This document shows, piece after piece, positions 1 to 10,730 of a stretch of DNA of 64,000 nucleotides (positions are counted from its first letter, which is position 1; every line of letters begins with the position of its first letter). The notes beneath the pieces are model-generated. The model worked only from the letters and a program-made list of their open reading frames with translations. It did no database searches and was not told the origin of the DNA. The stretch comes from Schistocerca nitens (Eukaryota > Arthropoda > Insecta > Orthoptera > Acrididae): assembly GCF_023898315.1 (NCBI RefSeq), contig NC_064622.1, positions 172,504,178 through 172,568,177 of the forward strand, read 5' to 3'. A program made the position numbers and the translations under genes.

Positions 1-284
1 AGGAAATGAAAACTAGGTATCATACGGTGGCTTGCCGCCTATGCACACAGATGTAGATGTAAAAGTAAAAGTAGACTATGTAGACCTTGAACGCCGACAA
101 GTGACTTCTGCGTTTCTGCCGGTCAGGGAAGACAAAATCGAGGAGCAGGCCTTCAGTCTTTCTGGAACGATTTTACAGGAACTATTCAGCAAAAAAAAAA
201 AAAAAAAAAAAATCGTTTTTGCTTTACTTATAGATCCATATGTCAGGTTCTTGATGATTTGCCCATCATTTCATTAATGGTCAT
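1..284. other. Unassigned sequence with A22 tract
   Basis: No recognisable gene. A run of 22 adenines lies at 191-212, and an open stretch before it has no ATG start at its head and no family I recognise. The poly(A) could be the tail of a decayed retroposed fragment, but there is no AATAAA upstream and no TSD that I can see. Confidence 0.3.
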
Positions 285-297
285 ACTTATTGTGATA

Positions 298-483
298 GCC
301 GGCCGTAGTGGCCGAGCGGTTCTAGGCGCTACAGTCTGCAACCGCGCGACAGCTACGGTCACAGGTTCCAATCCTGCCTCAGGCATGGATGTGTGTGATG
401 TCCTTAGGTGAGTTAGGTTTCAGTAGTTCTAAATTCTAGGGGACTCATGACCTCAGAAGTTAGGTCCCATAGTGCTCGGAGCC
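298..483 (+). repeat. tRNA-derived SINE, family A
   Basis: A type-II (Leu/Ser-like) tRNA head carries an A-box-like block (ggccgagcggttctaggcg) and a B-box-like block (ggttccaatcc). The common body and the tail ending near 'gtgctcggagcca' follow. It is flanked by a perfect 13-bp TSD, acttattgtgata, at 285-297 and 484-496, which defines its ends. This is the reference copy for about 13 near-full-length copies of family A in this window. The family assignment is by internal comparison only. Confidence 0.9.
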
Positions 484-496
484 ACTTATTGTGATA

Positions 497-2048
497 TTTA
501 CTTGGAAGTAAGGCACTGCGCGAAATTCGGAGAAGTTTGCAATGAAAAATAGGGGTCACTATGAGTTTGCTTTTCGTGCATATTACATAATATATTGCTG
601 CAGATGAAATTTAGCTAACATACAGAATTTTTCTTTAGACTTGGGTAGAGGTATCTGTCACCAATCTCGAGAAAACTGATCTGACGCAGCACATTCATTT
701 GCGATCGCGCAGCACACAACGGTAAAGCCAGAGTGAAATAGGCACAACATTCCTCATATTTCACAAGCAGTTTCAGGTGTCGAAGTGAGATTCTGGCAAA
801 TGATAACACGAAAAGAGGAGAGTATTTTGCCACACCGTTATTATTTAAAACTTCATTATCTCCGGCCACGGCATTCTAAGCAGACTGTAACGTCTATTTG
901 TGAAATTTCGATATTGGCGTGTCGATATTTTATATTCGTTTTCAAAATTAAAGGATAATGGCACTCTCCAGCTGTTTCAACAAATATTGAAAGATTATCT
1001 AACAGCAAGCACTTTCTGCCAGTCAATAAATTTTCCATTATTTTCGAGAACCTCTGTATGTTGACAGTTATACACTACAATAGCTTTAAGTTGGTTACAC
1101 AACAATTATTGTATTTCTTCAAATACTGAGACTTCTCAAAGAGAAACATAGAGTTTTTAAATAACTTTTCCTCTTTATAACTTTAGTTTCTACTTCAAAT
1201 ATAGTTTTCCATTACTCTAGTTCACTTTTTAACTCGCTTTACACATGTTTCATATAATTTTTAAGTCGTCTTGTCGATATTTTCAGATGATTTTAGTCAT
1301 TTCGAGCTGTTTTATGTCATAACATTCCAGGGGCTGCTGTTACAAGCCCTGTTTCGTATTCATAAACCAAATGAATTCTTACTAACGGAAACTATCCCCA
1401 CTGCCCCCCCTCCCCTTTTTCCCGTCTGCCATGAATCACAAGAGGTCTGCGTCTATTCGTCATTATCGACTTCATCCAAATTTTTGGTGTATGTAGGACA
1501 TGGACAGAAATGAAAACAACAGAAGTGGGAAGCCCAGATGGCCAAGCGTTTAGTAAAAACAGCATATTCTGCGCGAGTCACGCGTGGCATGAGGGATATG
1601 ACGTCAGCGTGGTTCCCAGGCAGTGGTTCGCACGGCGAAAAGACTGGAGAAAGGCAGTCCGAAGGTAGTGGAATCGAATCTCTTTAAAGAAATTGTTTTT
1701 GTTAATTTTCTATTTTTGCTTTCCTTACATCATAAATAAACCGGGATAATGCTCAATATACTGTATCTGATGTGATGAAATCCTACGTGCAGGAGAACAA
1801 ATTTCTTCTGCTAACTGACTCGTTGGGGGGACAAACAAATCCACAGTTATAAGACAAGACTTTTCAAGATGACGAAGGGTTGTCATTGTGCTGTATTGCA
1901 GCGATTGCCCCCAAATTAACTGCGCTATCGCCACCCTATGATGTCTGTTTTTATCTCCAGGCAAAAAATTTGATCAAAAAGCTCCAAACTAGCACTTACC
2001 TCGTCAAGAGAGAAAAATAAATCACAATGCGACAAGACTGTATCAAAA
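497..2048. other. No gene recognised
   Basis: AT-rich anonymous sequence. Short open stretches on both strands lack family motifs, codon structure or splice context. I see no TIRs or tRNA-like boxes. Confidence 0.5.
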
Positions 2049-3474
2049 TACACTCCTGGAAATTGAAATAAGAACACCGTGAATTCGTTGTCCCAGGAAG
2101 GGGAAACTTTATTGACACATTCCTGGGGTCAGATACATCACATGATCACACTGACAGAACCACAGGCACATAGACACAGGCAACAGAGCATGCACAATGT
2201 CGGCACTAGTACAGTGTATATCCACCTTTCGCAGCAATGCAGGCTGCTATTCTCCCATGGAGACGATCGTAGAGATGCTGGATGTAGTCCTGTGGAACGG
2301 CTTGCCATGCCATTTCCACCTGGCGCCTCAGTTGGACCAGCGTTCGTGCTGGGCGTGCAGACCGCGTGAGACGACGCTTCATCAAGTCCCAAACATGCTC
2401 AATGGGGGACAGATCCGGAGATCTTGCTGGCCAGGGTAGTTGACTTGCACCTTCTAGAGCACGTTGGGTGGCACGGGATACATGCGGACGTGCATTGTCC
2501 TGTTGGAACAGCAACTTCCCTTGCCGGTCTAGGAATGGTAGAACGATGGGTTCGATGACGGTTTGGATGTACCGTGCACTATTCAGTGTCCCCTCGACGA
2601 TCACCAGTGGTGTACGGCCAGTGTAGGAGATCGCTCCCCACACCATGATGCCGGGTGTTGGCCCTGTGTGCCTCGGTCGTATGCAGTCCTGATTGTGGCG
2701 CTCACCTGCACGGCGCCAAACACGCATACGACCATCATTGGCACCAAGGCAGAAGCGACTCTCATCGCTGAAGACGACACGTCTCCATTCGTCCCTCCAT
2801 TCACGCCTGTCGCGACACCACTGGAGGCGGGCTGCACGATGTTGGGGCGTGAGCGGAAGACGGCCTAACGGTGTGCGGGACCGTAGCCCAGCTTCATGGA
2901 GACGGTTGCGAATGGTCCTCGCCGATACCCCAGGAGCAACAGTGTCCCTAATTTGCTGGGAAGTGGCGGTGCGGTCCCCTACGGCACTGCGTAGGATCCT
3001 ACGGTCTTGGCGTGCATCCGTGCGTCGCTGCGGTCCGGTCCCAGGTCGACGGGCACGTGCACCTTCCGCCGACCACTGGCGACAACATCGATGTACTGTG
3101 GAGACCTCACGCCCCACGTGTTGAGCAATTCGGCGGTACGTCCACCCGGCCTCCCGCATGCCCACTATACGCCCTCGCTCAAAGTCCGTCAACTGCACAT
3201 ACGGTTCACGTCCACGCTGTCGCGGCATGCTACCAGTGTTAAAGACTGCGATGGAGCTCCGTATGCCACGGCAAACTGGCTGACACTGACGGCGGCGGTG
3301 CACAAATGCTGCGCAGCTGGCGCCATTCGACGGCCAACACCGCGGTTACTGGTGTGTCCGCTGTGCCGTGCGTGTGATCATTGCTTGTACAGCTCTCTCG
3401 CAGTGTCCGGAGCAAGTATGGTGGGTCTGACACACCGGTGTCAATGTGTTCTTTTTTCCATTTCCAGGAGTGTA
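2049..3474 (-). mobile_element. Full-length Tc1-like DNA transposon
   Basis: The ends are near-identical inverted repeats starting 'acactcctggaaat' on the left, with the matching 'atttccaggagtgta' on the right. Each is bounded by the TA dinucleotide that Tc1/mariner elements duplicate on insertion. The element is about 1.43 kb, a normal length for the superfamily, and holds one uninterrupted minus-strand transposase. Unlike every other DNA transposon in this window it has no nested insertion, frameshift or premature stop that I can find, so it is probably the youngest or best preserved of them. Confidence 0.93.
2206..3228 (-). CDS. Tc1-family transposase, intact frame (340 aa)
   Basis: A cut-and-paste transposase expected to bind the TIRs and join the element to TA targets in the nucleus. 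I chose the ATG at 3228, giving MPRQRG..., because Tc1 N-termini begin this way. The frame stays open 25 codons upstream but without an ATG. Residues 10-55 form the first helix-turn-helix (FERGRIVGMREAG then HVGREVSTVHR). A second DNA-binding helix set lies near 75-115. The DDE core is visible: D155 in VFSDESRF, D244 in QQDNARPH and E277 in SPIEHVWD, with a GIMVWGAI block between the first two. I count 32 residues between the second D and the E, slightly short of the canonical 34. The C-terminus (AAKGGYTLY) is typical of the family. No internal stop is present. Confidence 0.93.
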   Translation of the reverse strand: MPRQRGREPYVQLTDFERGRIVGMREAGWTYRRIAQHVGREVSTVHRCCRQWSAEGARARRPGTGPQRRTDARQDRRILRSAVGDRTATSQQIRDTVAPGVSARTIRNRLHEAGLRSRTPLGRLPLTPQHRAARLQWCRDRREWRDEWRRVVFSDESRFCLGANDGRMRVWRRAGERHNQDCIRPRHTGPTPGIMVWGAISYTGRTPLVIVEGTLNSARYIQTVIEPIVLPFLDRQGKLLFQQDNARPHVSRATQRALEGASQLPWPARSPDLSPIEHVWDLMKRRLTRSARPARTLVQLRRQVEMAWQAVPQDYIQHLYDRLHGRIAACIAAKGGYTLY

Positions 3475-4522
3475 CATTCCAATGCTCATCACGAGTTCTT
3501 TTCGTCAGTATGTGGCGAAATGATGAATTACGTGTGGTTTGCTGCCAAACTATGAGTTGCGAACGAACATTTATTTTTTTAATGTTATCCATATTTTTCT
3601 GCTGAAAACTTGACTGTATTGAACACACTGTCACTAATTTACGTGTTTCATTAAATCCATGGTGCATTTAGGACTCATTGGGTCCATCATCAGGTATAAT
3701 TAGGCGTAATGTATGATTTATTTTTGCTTTTGAATGAGGTGAAATGCATTTTCCTATCATGAAATGGTTTCATGTTTGCTTATGAATTTCGTAAGTCGCA
3801 TGCGGAAAATATATGCGAAACAGTAGAAAAATAAACAGTATCAACTTACCACACAATCAAAGAAAAGCGTTTTTCAACTTTTTAACACCATGACACAATG
3901 GGTTCTCCATCATATTCATGCATATCCCTTCACTCAAGAGGCATATTTGTAAACACGTGTTTGTACACACTTGACAGGTGTCGTTCAACATGGTTTGATC
4001 AAAGTTAAATTTATTTGTAGTGCCATAGATCTTATTATTCAACAGTTGACATATGCCTGGAGTAACTTTAGAATACGTCTCTCAAATTACTAAAATAAAT
4101 GTAGCTTTCGAAATCTGTTCAGTTAAGATAGATTCCGGTTTTTTGATTTTATTGTGGTATACGTCCAGTTGTTCCAGCAGATTTAGAGTCTTACCATTGG
4201 CTTCATAGTGCATTACTACCAAATTGTTTTCTAGACTGTTGATGATACGATTCCAAAATATGTTGTGCACTAACTGGTTTTTCGAAGTGGCTGAGCCTGA
4301 AAGCATTTAGATGTTCTTGAAAACGAGTTTTGAAATTTATCCCTTTTTTATGAATGTAAACCAAGCTTCTTTTTCTACAGAACGTTTAAAACAATGAAGT
4401 AATTGTAAAAATGTGGCGTTTATAACGTGAGCAAGATGCTTAGAAAATTATGGCTTCCACTGTTTTTACGAGGAATATTGCTTCAGCATGTGTAAGCCAC
4501 CAACTGGGAAATACTAAAGGTA
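3475..4522. other. No gene recognised
   Basis: About 1 kb between two Tc1-like elements. Only short AT-rich open stretches, no TE motif, no tRNA-like boxes. Confidence 0.5.
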
Positions 4523-4556
4523 TACACTATTGGCCATTAAAATTGCTACACCACGA

Positions 4557-4748
4557 GCCGGCCGCGGTGGTCTAGCGGTTCTGGCGCTGCAGTCCGGAAA
4601 CGCGGGACTGCTACGGTCGCAGGTTCGAATCCTGCCTCGGGCATGGGTGTGTGTGATGTCCTTAGGTTAGTTAGGTTTAAGTAGTTCTAAATTCTAGGGG
4701 ACTTATGACCTAAGATGTTGAGTCCCATAGTGCTCAGAGTCATTTTTT
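4557..4748 (+). repeat. SINE family A inside Tc1 copy A
   Basis: It has a tRNA-like head with B box ggttcgaatcc and the family body. The 13-bp TSD tgctacaccacga lies at 4544-4556 and 4749-4761. It interrupts the left terminal region of the Tc1 element, so the SINE is younger than the transposon. Confidence 0.93.
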
Positions 4749-4960
4749 TGCTACACCACGAAGATGACGTGCTACAGACACGAAATTTAACCGAAAGGAA
4801 GAAGATGCTGTGATATGTAAATGATTAGCTTTTCAGAGCTTAACACAAAGGTTAGCGCGGGTGGCAACATCTACAACGTGCTGACATGAGGAACGTTTCT
4901 AACCGATTTCTCATGCACAAACAGCAGTTGACCGGCGTTGCCTGGTGAAGCGTTGTTGTG

Positions 4961-5990
4961 ATGCCTCGTGTAAGGAGGAGAAATGCGTACCATCACGTTT
5001 CCGACTTTGATGAAGGTCGGATTGTAGCCTATCGCGATTGCGGTTTATCGTACCGCGACATTGCTGCTCGGGTTGGTGGAGATCCAATGACTGTTAGCAG
5101 AATACGCAATCGGTGGGTTCAGGAGGGTAATACGGAACGTCGTGCTGGATCCCAACGGCCTCGTATCACTAGCAGTCGAGATGACAGGCATCTTATCCGC
5201 ACGGCTGTAACGGATCGTGCAGCCACGTCCCGATCCCTGAGTCAACAAATGGGGACGTTTGCAAGACAACAACCATCTCCACGAACAGTTCGACGACGTT
5301 TGCAGCAGCATGGACTATCAGCTCGGAGACCATGGCTGCGGTTACCCTTGACGCTGCATCACAGACAGGAGCGCCTGCGATGGTGTCCTCAACGACGAAC
5401 CTGGGTGCACGAATGGCAAAACGTCATTTTTTCGGATGAATCCAGGTTCTGTTTACAGCATCATGATGGTCACATCCGTGTTTGGCGACATCGCGGTGAA
5501 CGCACATTGGAAGCGTGTATTCGTCATCGTCATACTGGCGTGATGGTATGGGGTGCCATTGTGTACACGTCTCGGTCACCTCTTGTTCGCATTGAAGACA
5601 CTGAACAGTGGACGTTACATTTAAGATGTGTTACTATCCGTGGCTCTACCCTTCATTCGATCCCTGCGAAATCCTACATTTCAGCAGGATAATGCACGAC
5701 CGAATGCTGCAGGTCGTGTATGGCCCTTTCTGGATACAGAAAATGTTCGACTGCTGCCCTGGCTAGCACATTCCCCAGATCTCTCACCAATTGAAAACGT
5801 CTGGTCAATGATGGTGGCCGAGCAACTGGCCCGTTACAATACGCCAGTCACTACTCTTGATGAACTGTGGTATCGTGTTGAAGCTGCATGGGCAGCTGTG
5901 TCTGTACACGCCATCCAAGCTCTGTTCGACTCAATGCCGAGGGGTATCAAACCCGTTATTACGGCCGGAGGTGGTTATTCTGGGTGCTGA
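4961..5990 (+). pseudogene. Tc1-family transposase, one frameshift
   Basis: The ATG at 4961 (MPRVRRRNAYHHV) opens a frame covering the helix-turn-helix region, the first catalytic D (FSDESRF) and the VMVWGAI block. Near 5599 one base is missing compared with the sibling copy at 34620-36014, and the frame ends at 5692. The next frame, from about 5628, carries the rest: FQQDNARPN, SPDLSPIENVW and the C-terminus. The usual His of the NARPH motif is Asn here. A short stretch before VMVWG is also missing relative to the sibling. Function is lost unless supplied in trans. Confidence 0.9.
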
Positions 5991-6127
5991 TTTCTCAGGA
6001 TCTATGCACCCAAATTGCGTGAAAATGACATCACATGTCAGTTCTAGTATAATATATTTGTCCAATGAATACCCGTTTATCATCTGCATTTCTTCTTTGT
6101 GTAGGAATTTTAATGGCCAGTAGTGTA

Positions 6128-6687
6128 CAATTTCGCATACGAAGTTCTCGTGAGCGCCTTGCAATTTCTTCCTGCAGCCCCAAATTTAACTTTGCCTCTT
6201 CTTTTTTGAAAATATTAATAAACACGGTAAACTGTGCGTTATTTCGGTTTATTTGCTGTGTAAGTAACGTAAAAAATTAAAATAAAAATTTTTCGCCTGG
6301 AGACTCGGCCCATGATCCTCGAACTACCGTTCTGTTCCTATTCCGCTGCTCCAACCACTGACTGGAAACTCCGCTAACTTAAATGACTGAATCATTGCCC
6401 GACCAGCACCAAAAGCGCTATTTTCTCTGAGCGCTTGCCCATCTCAAGTTCCCACTTCTGTCACTTGCACTTCTGGCCAAACCCTGCATGTACCATAAAT
6501 TTGAATGGAATCGGTAAAGATGAGTATGCGGGAACCCCTTTGTCAGAGAATTTAAACTGGGATCCTTGCAAGAAATGCCACATTGCTCTCACGTAATTCT
6601 ATTATGTGTATTTAGACACAGTAATTTTTTCGCTCGCTTTAGAAGTTGTCCTACATCGACAGCTGTGCTCTACAAACGACGGTCAAC
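6128..6687. other. No gene recognised
   Basis: Anonymous sequence between two Tc1-like elements. A CT-rich patch with a weak tRNA-like look around 6300-6370 ('cccatgatcctcgaactacc') is too degenerate to call. Confidence 0.45.
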
Positions 6688-6910
6688 TACACTGATCAGC
6701 CAGAACATTATGATCACCTACGTAATAGCCGGTATGTCCATCTTGGGCACGGATAACAGCGGCGACGCGTCGTGAAACTGAAGCAATGAGGCAATGGTAG
6801 GTTGCTGGAAGGACTGGCCACACATTTGCACACACAAGTCACCTAATTCCCGTAAATTCCGAGGAGGGGTCGATCGGCTCTGACCCCACGTTCAATCACA
6901 TCCAGAATGT

Positions 6911-7268
6911 AGAATGAAATTTTCACTCTACAGCGGAGTGTGCGCTGATGTGAAACTTCCTGGCAGATTAAAACTGTGTGCCGGACCGAGACTCGAACTC
7001 GGGACCTTTGCCTTTCGCGGGCAAGCGCTCTACCGACCGAGCTACCCAAGCACGATCCAATACCCGTCCTCACAGCTTTCTTTGGTGCGCAGGAGAGCTT
7101 CTGTAAAGTTTGGAAGGTAGGAGACGAGGTACTAGCGGAATTAAAGCTGTGAGGACGGGGCGTGAGTCGTGCTTGGGTAGCTCGGAAGGTAGAGCGCTGG
7201 CCCGCGAAAGGCAAAGGTCCCGAGTTCGAGTCTCGGTCCGGCACACAGTTTTAATCTGCCAGGAAGTT
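6911..7268. repeat. Foldback pair of tRNA-derived SINEs (family C)
   Basis: Two arms of the same tRNA-SINE face each other. The left arm is minus-strand (about 6911-7066) and the right arm plus-strand (about 7147-7268). They share the B-box block 'gagttcgagtctcgg', 'cggcacacagttttaatctg' and 'ccaggaagtttcac'. Between them lie short flanks that are also inverted (agctgtgaggacggg and its complement). The whole pair is bounded by a 15-bp direct repeat, tcacatccagaatgt, at 6896-6910 and 7269-7283, so it appears to have inserted as one unit. Confidence 0.85.
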
Positions 7269-7324
7269 TCACATCCAGAATGTGCTCGATCGGGTTCAGG
7301 TCTGCCGAGTTGTGAGCCAGCACA

Positions 7325-8015
7325 TCAATTGGAACTCGCCACTGTGTCCCTCGGACCACGCCATCTCACTCTTGGCCTTGTGACGTGCCACTGCCGTCGG
7401 GAAACGTGATCGCCACGAAGGGGTGTATGTGGTCTGCAACCTGTGTACGATGCTCCTTGGCCGTCATGGTGCCTTGCACGAGCTCCACTAGACCAGTGAT
7501 GCCCACGTGAACGTGCACCACCGCTATCTTGTTTCCTTTGCGCAGTACAGGAGTCAAGGAGCCTTTCCCTGGAAGATGACGAAATCGCGCATTCCCAGCG
7601 GCATGGCAAATGACGTATCGATTCATCAGACCATGCAGCGATCTGCCATTGTGCCAACGTCCAGTGCGACGGTGACGTGCCCATTTCAGTCGTAGCTGCC
7701 GATGTCGTGGTGTTAATATTGGCACATGAGTGGGTCGTCGGCTGAGGACGAGGAGTTCGGTGCACTGTGTATTCAATTACGGTTGTACTCTGCCCAGCAT
7801 TAAAGTCTGATGTTAGTTCGCCGCCTGCCCTGTTTTACCTTTGTGCTCAGCCTACGTCGTCCGACATCTGTAATGAGGGGTGGCTGTCCAACCCCACGAC
7901 GACTGGACGGGGTTTCACCTTGGTTTCGCCACGTGTTGAATGCACTGACCGCGGCACCCTTCTTACGCCCGACACGTCGTGCAGTTCCCGAAATGCTCGC
8001 GCCTGCGGGCCGCAT
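7325..8015 (-). pseudogene. Tc1-family transposase remnant
   Basis: Three minus-strand pieces in different frames retain family blocks. These are an N-terminal helix-turn-helix piece (SISGTARRVG and GVGQPPLITDVGRRR, 7800-8015), RRPTHVPILTPRHRQLRLKW (7366-7776), and HWTLAQWQIAAWSDES with the first catalytic D (7325-7765). The second D and final acidic residue are not recognisable, and the C-terminal part is missing or scrambled around the foldback SINE. It cannot encode a working enzyme. Confidence 0.8.
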
Positions 8016-8205
8016 CCATCTGTCCCCGGTCGGATTCAGACAGATAGCGCGCCTTCCCCATTCTGCATACGGATAGCACCGTTACTGATACTACATGCAC
8101 TGGCGTGTGTCTGGCTAGTAGTCATTCCTCGCCAGGTGATGTTGCTATCGGCTGGACTGTTTTATATCGACAGTGGCTCGATGGTCATAATGTTATGATT
8201 GGATC

Positions 8206-8637
8206 GGGGCGCTTTCGATTTTAACACACGTTACGGTTTTTTCCCTCTGGGAAGAAAGATTATAAAAATCCTCTGTATGCGCCGTAATTAGTGTAATCTT
8301 ATCTTCGCGGGCCGCGCAGGAAAGATACGGAGAGGGTTGATGTATGTTCCTCGATTCGTTTTTGGTTCTTAAAACTGTACGTCGGTATTGTTTCGCGGGA
8401 TGGATGATGTCTATGCCAAGATGCCTGACAGCTCAATTTTTGTGCTTAGTGCTTCCTTGTTATTCTAACTACTCCTCGTCTCTGTTTCTTTAAGTTCCAG
8501 CACAAGCTGGTTTAGAATTTTAATTTGTTCTGCTTTGTGTCCATTACATTTCTCACCTTGCCTATGTCACATAAATGAAGTCGTTGTTTCCATTAGTACT
8601 GCATCACATAACTGCCGTACAGTACACAACCCACATA
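8206..8637. other. No gene recognised
   Basis: AT-rich anonymous sequence, with nothing I can assign. Confidence 0.5.
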
Positions 8638-8938
8638 TACACTAATTGATCAGAAGTACCCAGACAGCCTTATGTAACGTGGATTTCGCCCCCAGATATC
8701 ACGAGAGAAAATGTGCGTGAAATCTTATGGGACTTAACTGCTAAGATCATCAGTCCCTAAGCTCACACTACTTAACCTAAATTATCCTAAGGACAAACAC
8801 ACACACCCATGCCCGAGGGAGCACTCAAACCTCCGCCGGGACCAGCCCCACTGTCCATGACTGTAGCGCCTGAGACCGCTCTGCCAACCCCGCGCGGCGT
8901 ATCACGAGAGACAACCCGGCATTATAAAGGAGGAGAAC
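8638..8938 (+). mobile_element. Possible Tc1-like left-end remnant split by a SINE
   Basis: Sequence beginning 'tacactaattgatcagaagt' resembles the left TIR of Tc1-like elements whose ends read 'gatcaaaagtatccggaca' (recalled, not searched). It continues on the far side of the nested SINE at 8709-8899. No coding sequence follows before the next SINE. Weak call. Confidence 0.4.
8709..8899 (-). repeat. SINE family B (variant tail)
   Basis: Minus-strand SINE. Its body (catcagtccctaag, cacacccatgcccgaggga) resembles family A, but its tRNA-like head is different and its tail reads like 'gggaccgatgacctcagc' copies elsewhere. The 12-bp direct repeat tatcacgagaga at 8697-8708 and 8900-8911 marks the ends. 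Confidence 0.85.
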
Positions 8939-8939
8939 A

Positions 8940-9172
8940 GGGACGGATTAACGTCCCATCAACAACGAGGCTACTAGAGACGGAGCAGAAGCTCGGATTA
9001 GGGAAGGATGGGGAAGGAGACCAGACATGCCCTTTCAGAGGGACCATCCCAGCATTTGCCTGAAGTGATGTAGTGAAATTACGGTAAACTTAAATCGTGA
9101 TGGCCGGACACGGAGCTGAACCGTCATCCTTCCAGATACGAGTACAGAGTACTGCGCCACCTCACTCGGTGT
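8940..9172 (-). repeat. tRNA-derived SINE family E
   Basis: Reverse-complemented, it starts 'caccgagtgaggtggcgcag', a tRNA-like A-box region. It continues to a diverged B box (cggttcagctccgtg), then a body ending 'gggacgttaatccgtccc'. No second copy lies in this window, so the family call rests on the tRNA-like head and on recollection of similar insect SINEs. Confidence 0.65.
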
Positions 9173-10429
9173 AAAGAAGGAAAGAATTGTGTTGTCAGTT
9201 GTAACGTCTAGTAAGAAACAAAAACAACATATTATGTAGTAATGAGAAAATTATATGTATCATATTGTGTTATTGTATAAAATTATGTATTTTTTTTATT
9301 ATTTATTTTTGAGCACATCTGCGTCGGCGAGTAATGAAACCGCCACAGACGATAAATGTATAACAAAGATTAAAATAAGTAACTAGTATATAATACGTGA
9401 TGAACATTAATTTCTTTGTCTTCTTCATCTGGGAGTCGAGCGAGTAAGATATCCTGTGTCGTAACAAAAGAACGCTAGTGTAGCATTCTTTTGTCGAGAC
9501 TAAGAGATGTACGCCATTACATGTGAATTTATAAAGGTGTGTAACAATTGAAATATTTAAATGTTTTAATAGAGTTATTTAAATGAAAACTTGCATTATT
9601 AATTGTTAAAGCTTGCTTGCCTATTATCCCATCCTGTTGAGACATTTTTCAGCTATATAAATATTATCTGTGGTTCTGAGCTGCGTGGCGAACGAAAGAG
9701 CCGCTGCCGCGGCGTATTCAAACGACTTCCAATATAGTTTATCATACCGCAAGGAAGCGGTAAAGTAATAGTAAAATAATATTATTTCTTTTAGCTTCCA
9801 GACTTGCAGTGCAGATCAGCAGATTTTATGATGTGTTGCAGGTTGACGCGGGCTGCTGATAGTATATAATTCACAGTACAAATAAGTTAATGTACCGTCA
9901 AAATCTAATAGGAATCTTGTTGTGCTCCGTTCTGGTCTGGCAAACTTTATAGTGAAAACGTATTTTTTCAATAAGAGTCTCATTTTCTTGTGCTAGTCGT
10001 GGTATTGAATGGTGTTTTACCGAGAAACAAAATCCACTGCAAAATTTTGTTGTTGAACGATCATACGAACTGTAACATCAGTATTCATAACAGAGTAATT
10101 TCCATTTTCAATAATTATAAAATAGGGAAGATATGTTGATTTTTAGAATGAGTTACAGTCACGAAAAAACGTTCCTTTAATTGTAGTCCAGATACAGAAC
10201 AATAAGATCTCAATATATATATTTTATTTTGTTAAAAGGAATGATGATAGAGAAATTCAAAGCACAGCATTGCTAAAAAGTATTTCGCGGCTCTTTTCAT
10301 ATATGCGTTGTTACGCTAATAATCATAATAATAATAGAAGAGAGTTTATAACGAAACAATTTACGACAGAGACGCGAAACAGTAAAGAAGCAGTAACAGG
10401 AGAATGAGCCGATTGACATCGAAAGAGCG
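9173..10429. other. No gene recognised; one strong hairpin
   Basis: AT-rich sequence. A short near-perfect inverted repeat (caaaagaacgcta / tagcattcttttg, 3-nt loop) lies at about 9464-9492. No coding or TE motif is visible. Confidence 0.5.
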
Positions 10430-10730
10430 TTCGTCAATGGATGTCACCTCAGTAACAAATCCATCACAGACATTTCAACTCCCGTAAAGCTGCCAAAGTC
10501 AGATGTCGGCCACGTGACCGTTAACTGAAGACACAAAAGAGACAACCGCAGCTGAATGAAGACCAGGCAGGTGGCGTATACTGAAGGACAGGGACCTTCG
10601 AGCATTGTGGAGGGTGGTTGTACAAAATCACATGAAATCAGCGGAAGGAACCACTCGTGAGTTCCAGAGTGCTACCAGCGGTTCACGTAGTACAGTGATT
10701 GTGCGTAGTGAGTTACTTGTCCGGGAACTT
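10430..10730 (+). pseudogene. Tc1-family transposase N-terminal remnant
   Basis: Short frame-shifted stretches keep the helix-turn-helix linker of a Tc1-like transposase: NKSITDISTPVKLPKSDVG, then in another frame RDLRALWRVVVQNHMKS and EGTTREFQSATS. Several in-frame stops are present and the sequence loses similarity before any catalytic residue. No TIRs are found. An old, 3'-truncated copy. Confidence 0.7.

Larger units (their letters stand above)
4523..6127 (+). mobile_element. Tc1-like element, copy A, with SINE in its left end
   Basis: The ends are inverted repeats: left 'tacactattggccattaa', right 'ttaatggccagtagtgta', both on TA. The same family recurs at 34620-36014 with closely similar ends and coding sequence. 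A family A SINE is inserted 34 bp in from the left end, duplicating 'tgctacaccacga'. The transposase is frameshifted, so this copy is non-autonomous now. Confidence 0.92.
6688..8205 (-). mobile_element. Degenerate Tc1-like element hosting a foldback SINE
   Basis: The left end reads 'tacactgatcagccagaa' with 'cattatgatcacc' just inside. The right end, 'ggtcataatgttatga', is its decayed inverted counterpart. Minus-strand fragments of a Tc1 transposase lie between them. A 358-bp inverted SINE composite sits at 6911-7268 with its own TSD. The left terminus and coding fragments make the identity clear; the right terminus has lost its last bases, so its coordinate is approximate. Confidence 0.8.

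Noticed and set aside
2693..3124. Plus-strand open frames across the Tc1 element
   Set aside because: They lie antisense to a clear transposase and have no domain.
3007..3555. 182-codon plus-strand frame
   Set aside because: Mostly antisense of the Tc1 transposase and its TIR region.
7196..7250. tRNA gene-like sequence with A and B boxes
   Set aside because: It continues into a SINE body shared with other copies and lacks a sound acceptor stem, so it is a SINE head, not a tRNA gene. The same applies to all other tRNA-like blocks, including 20711-20790.
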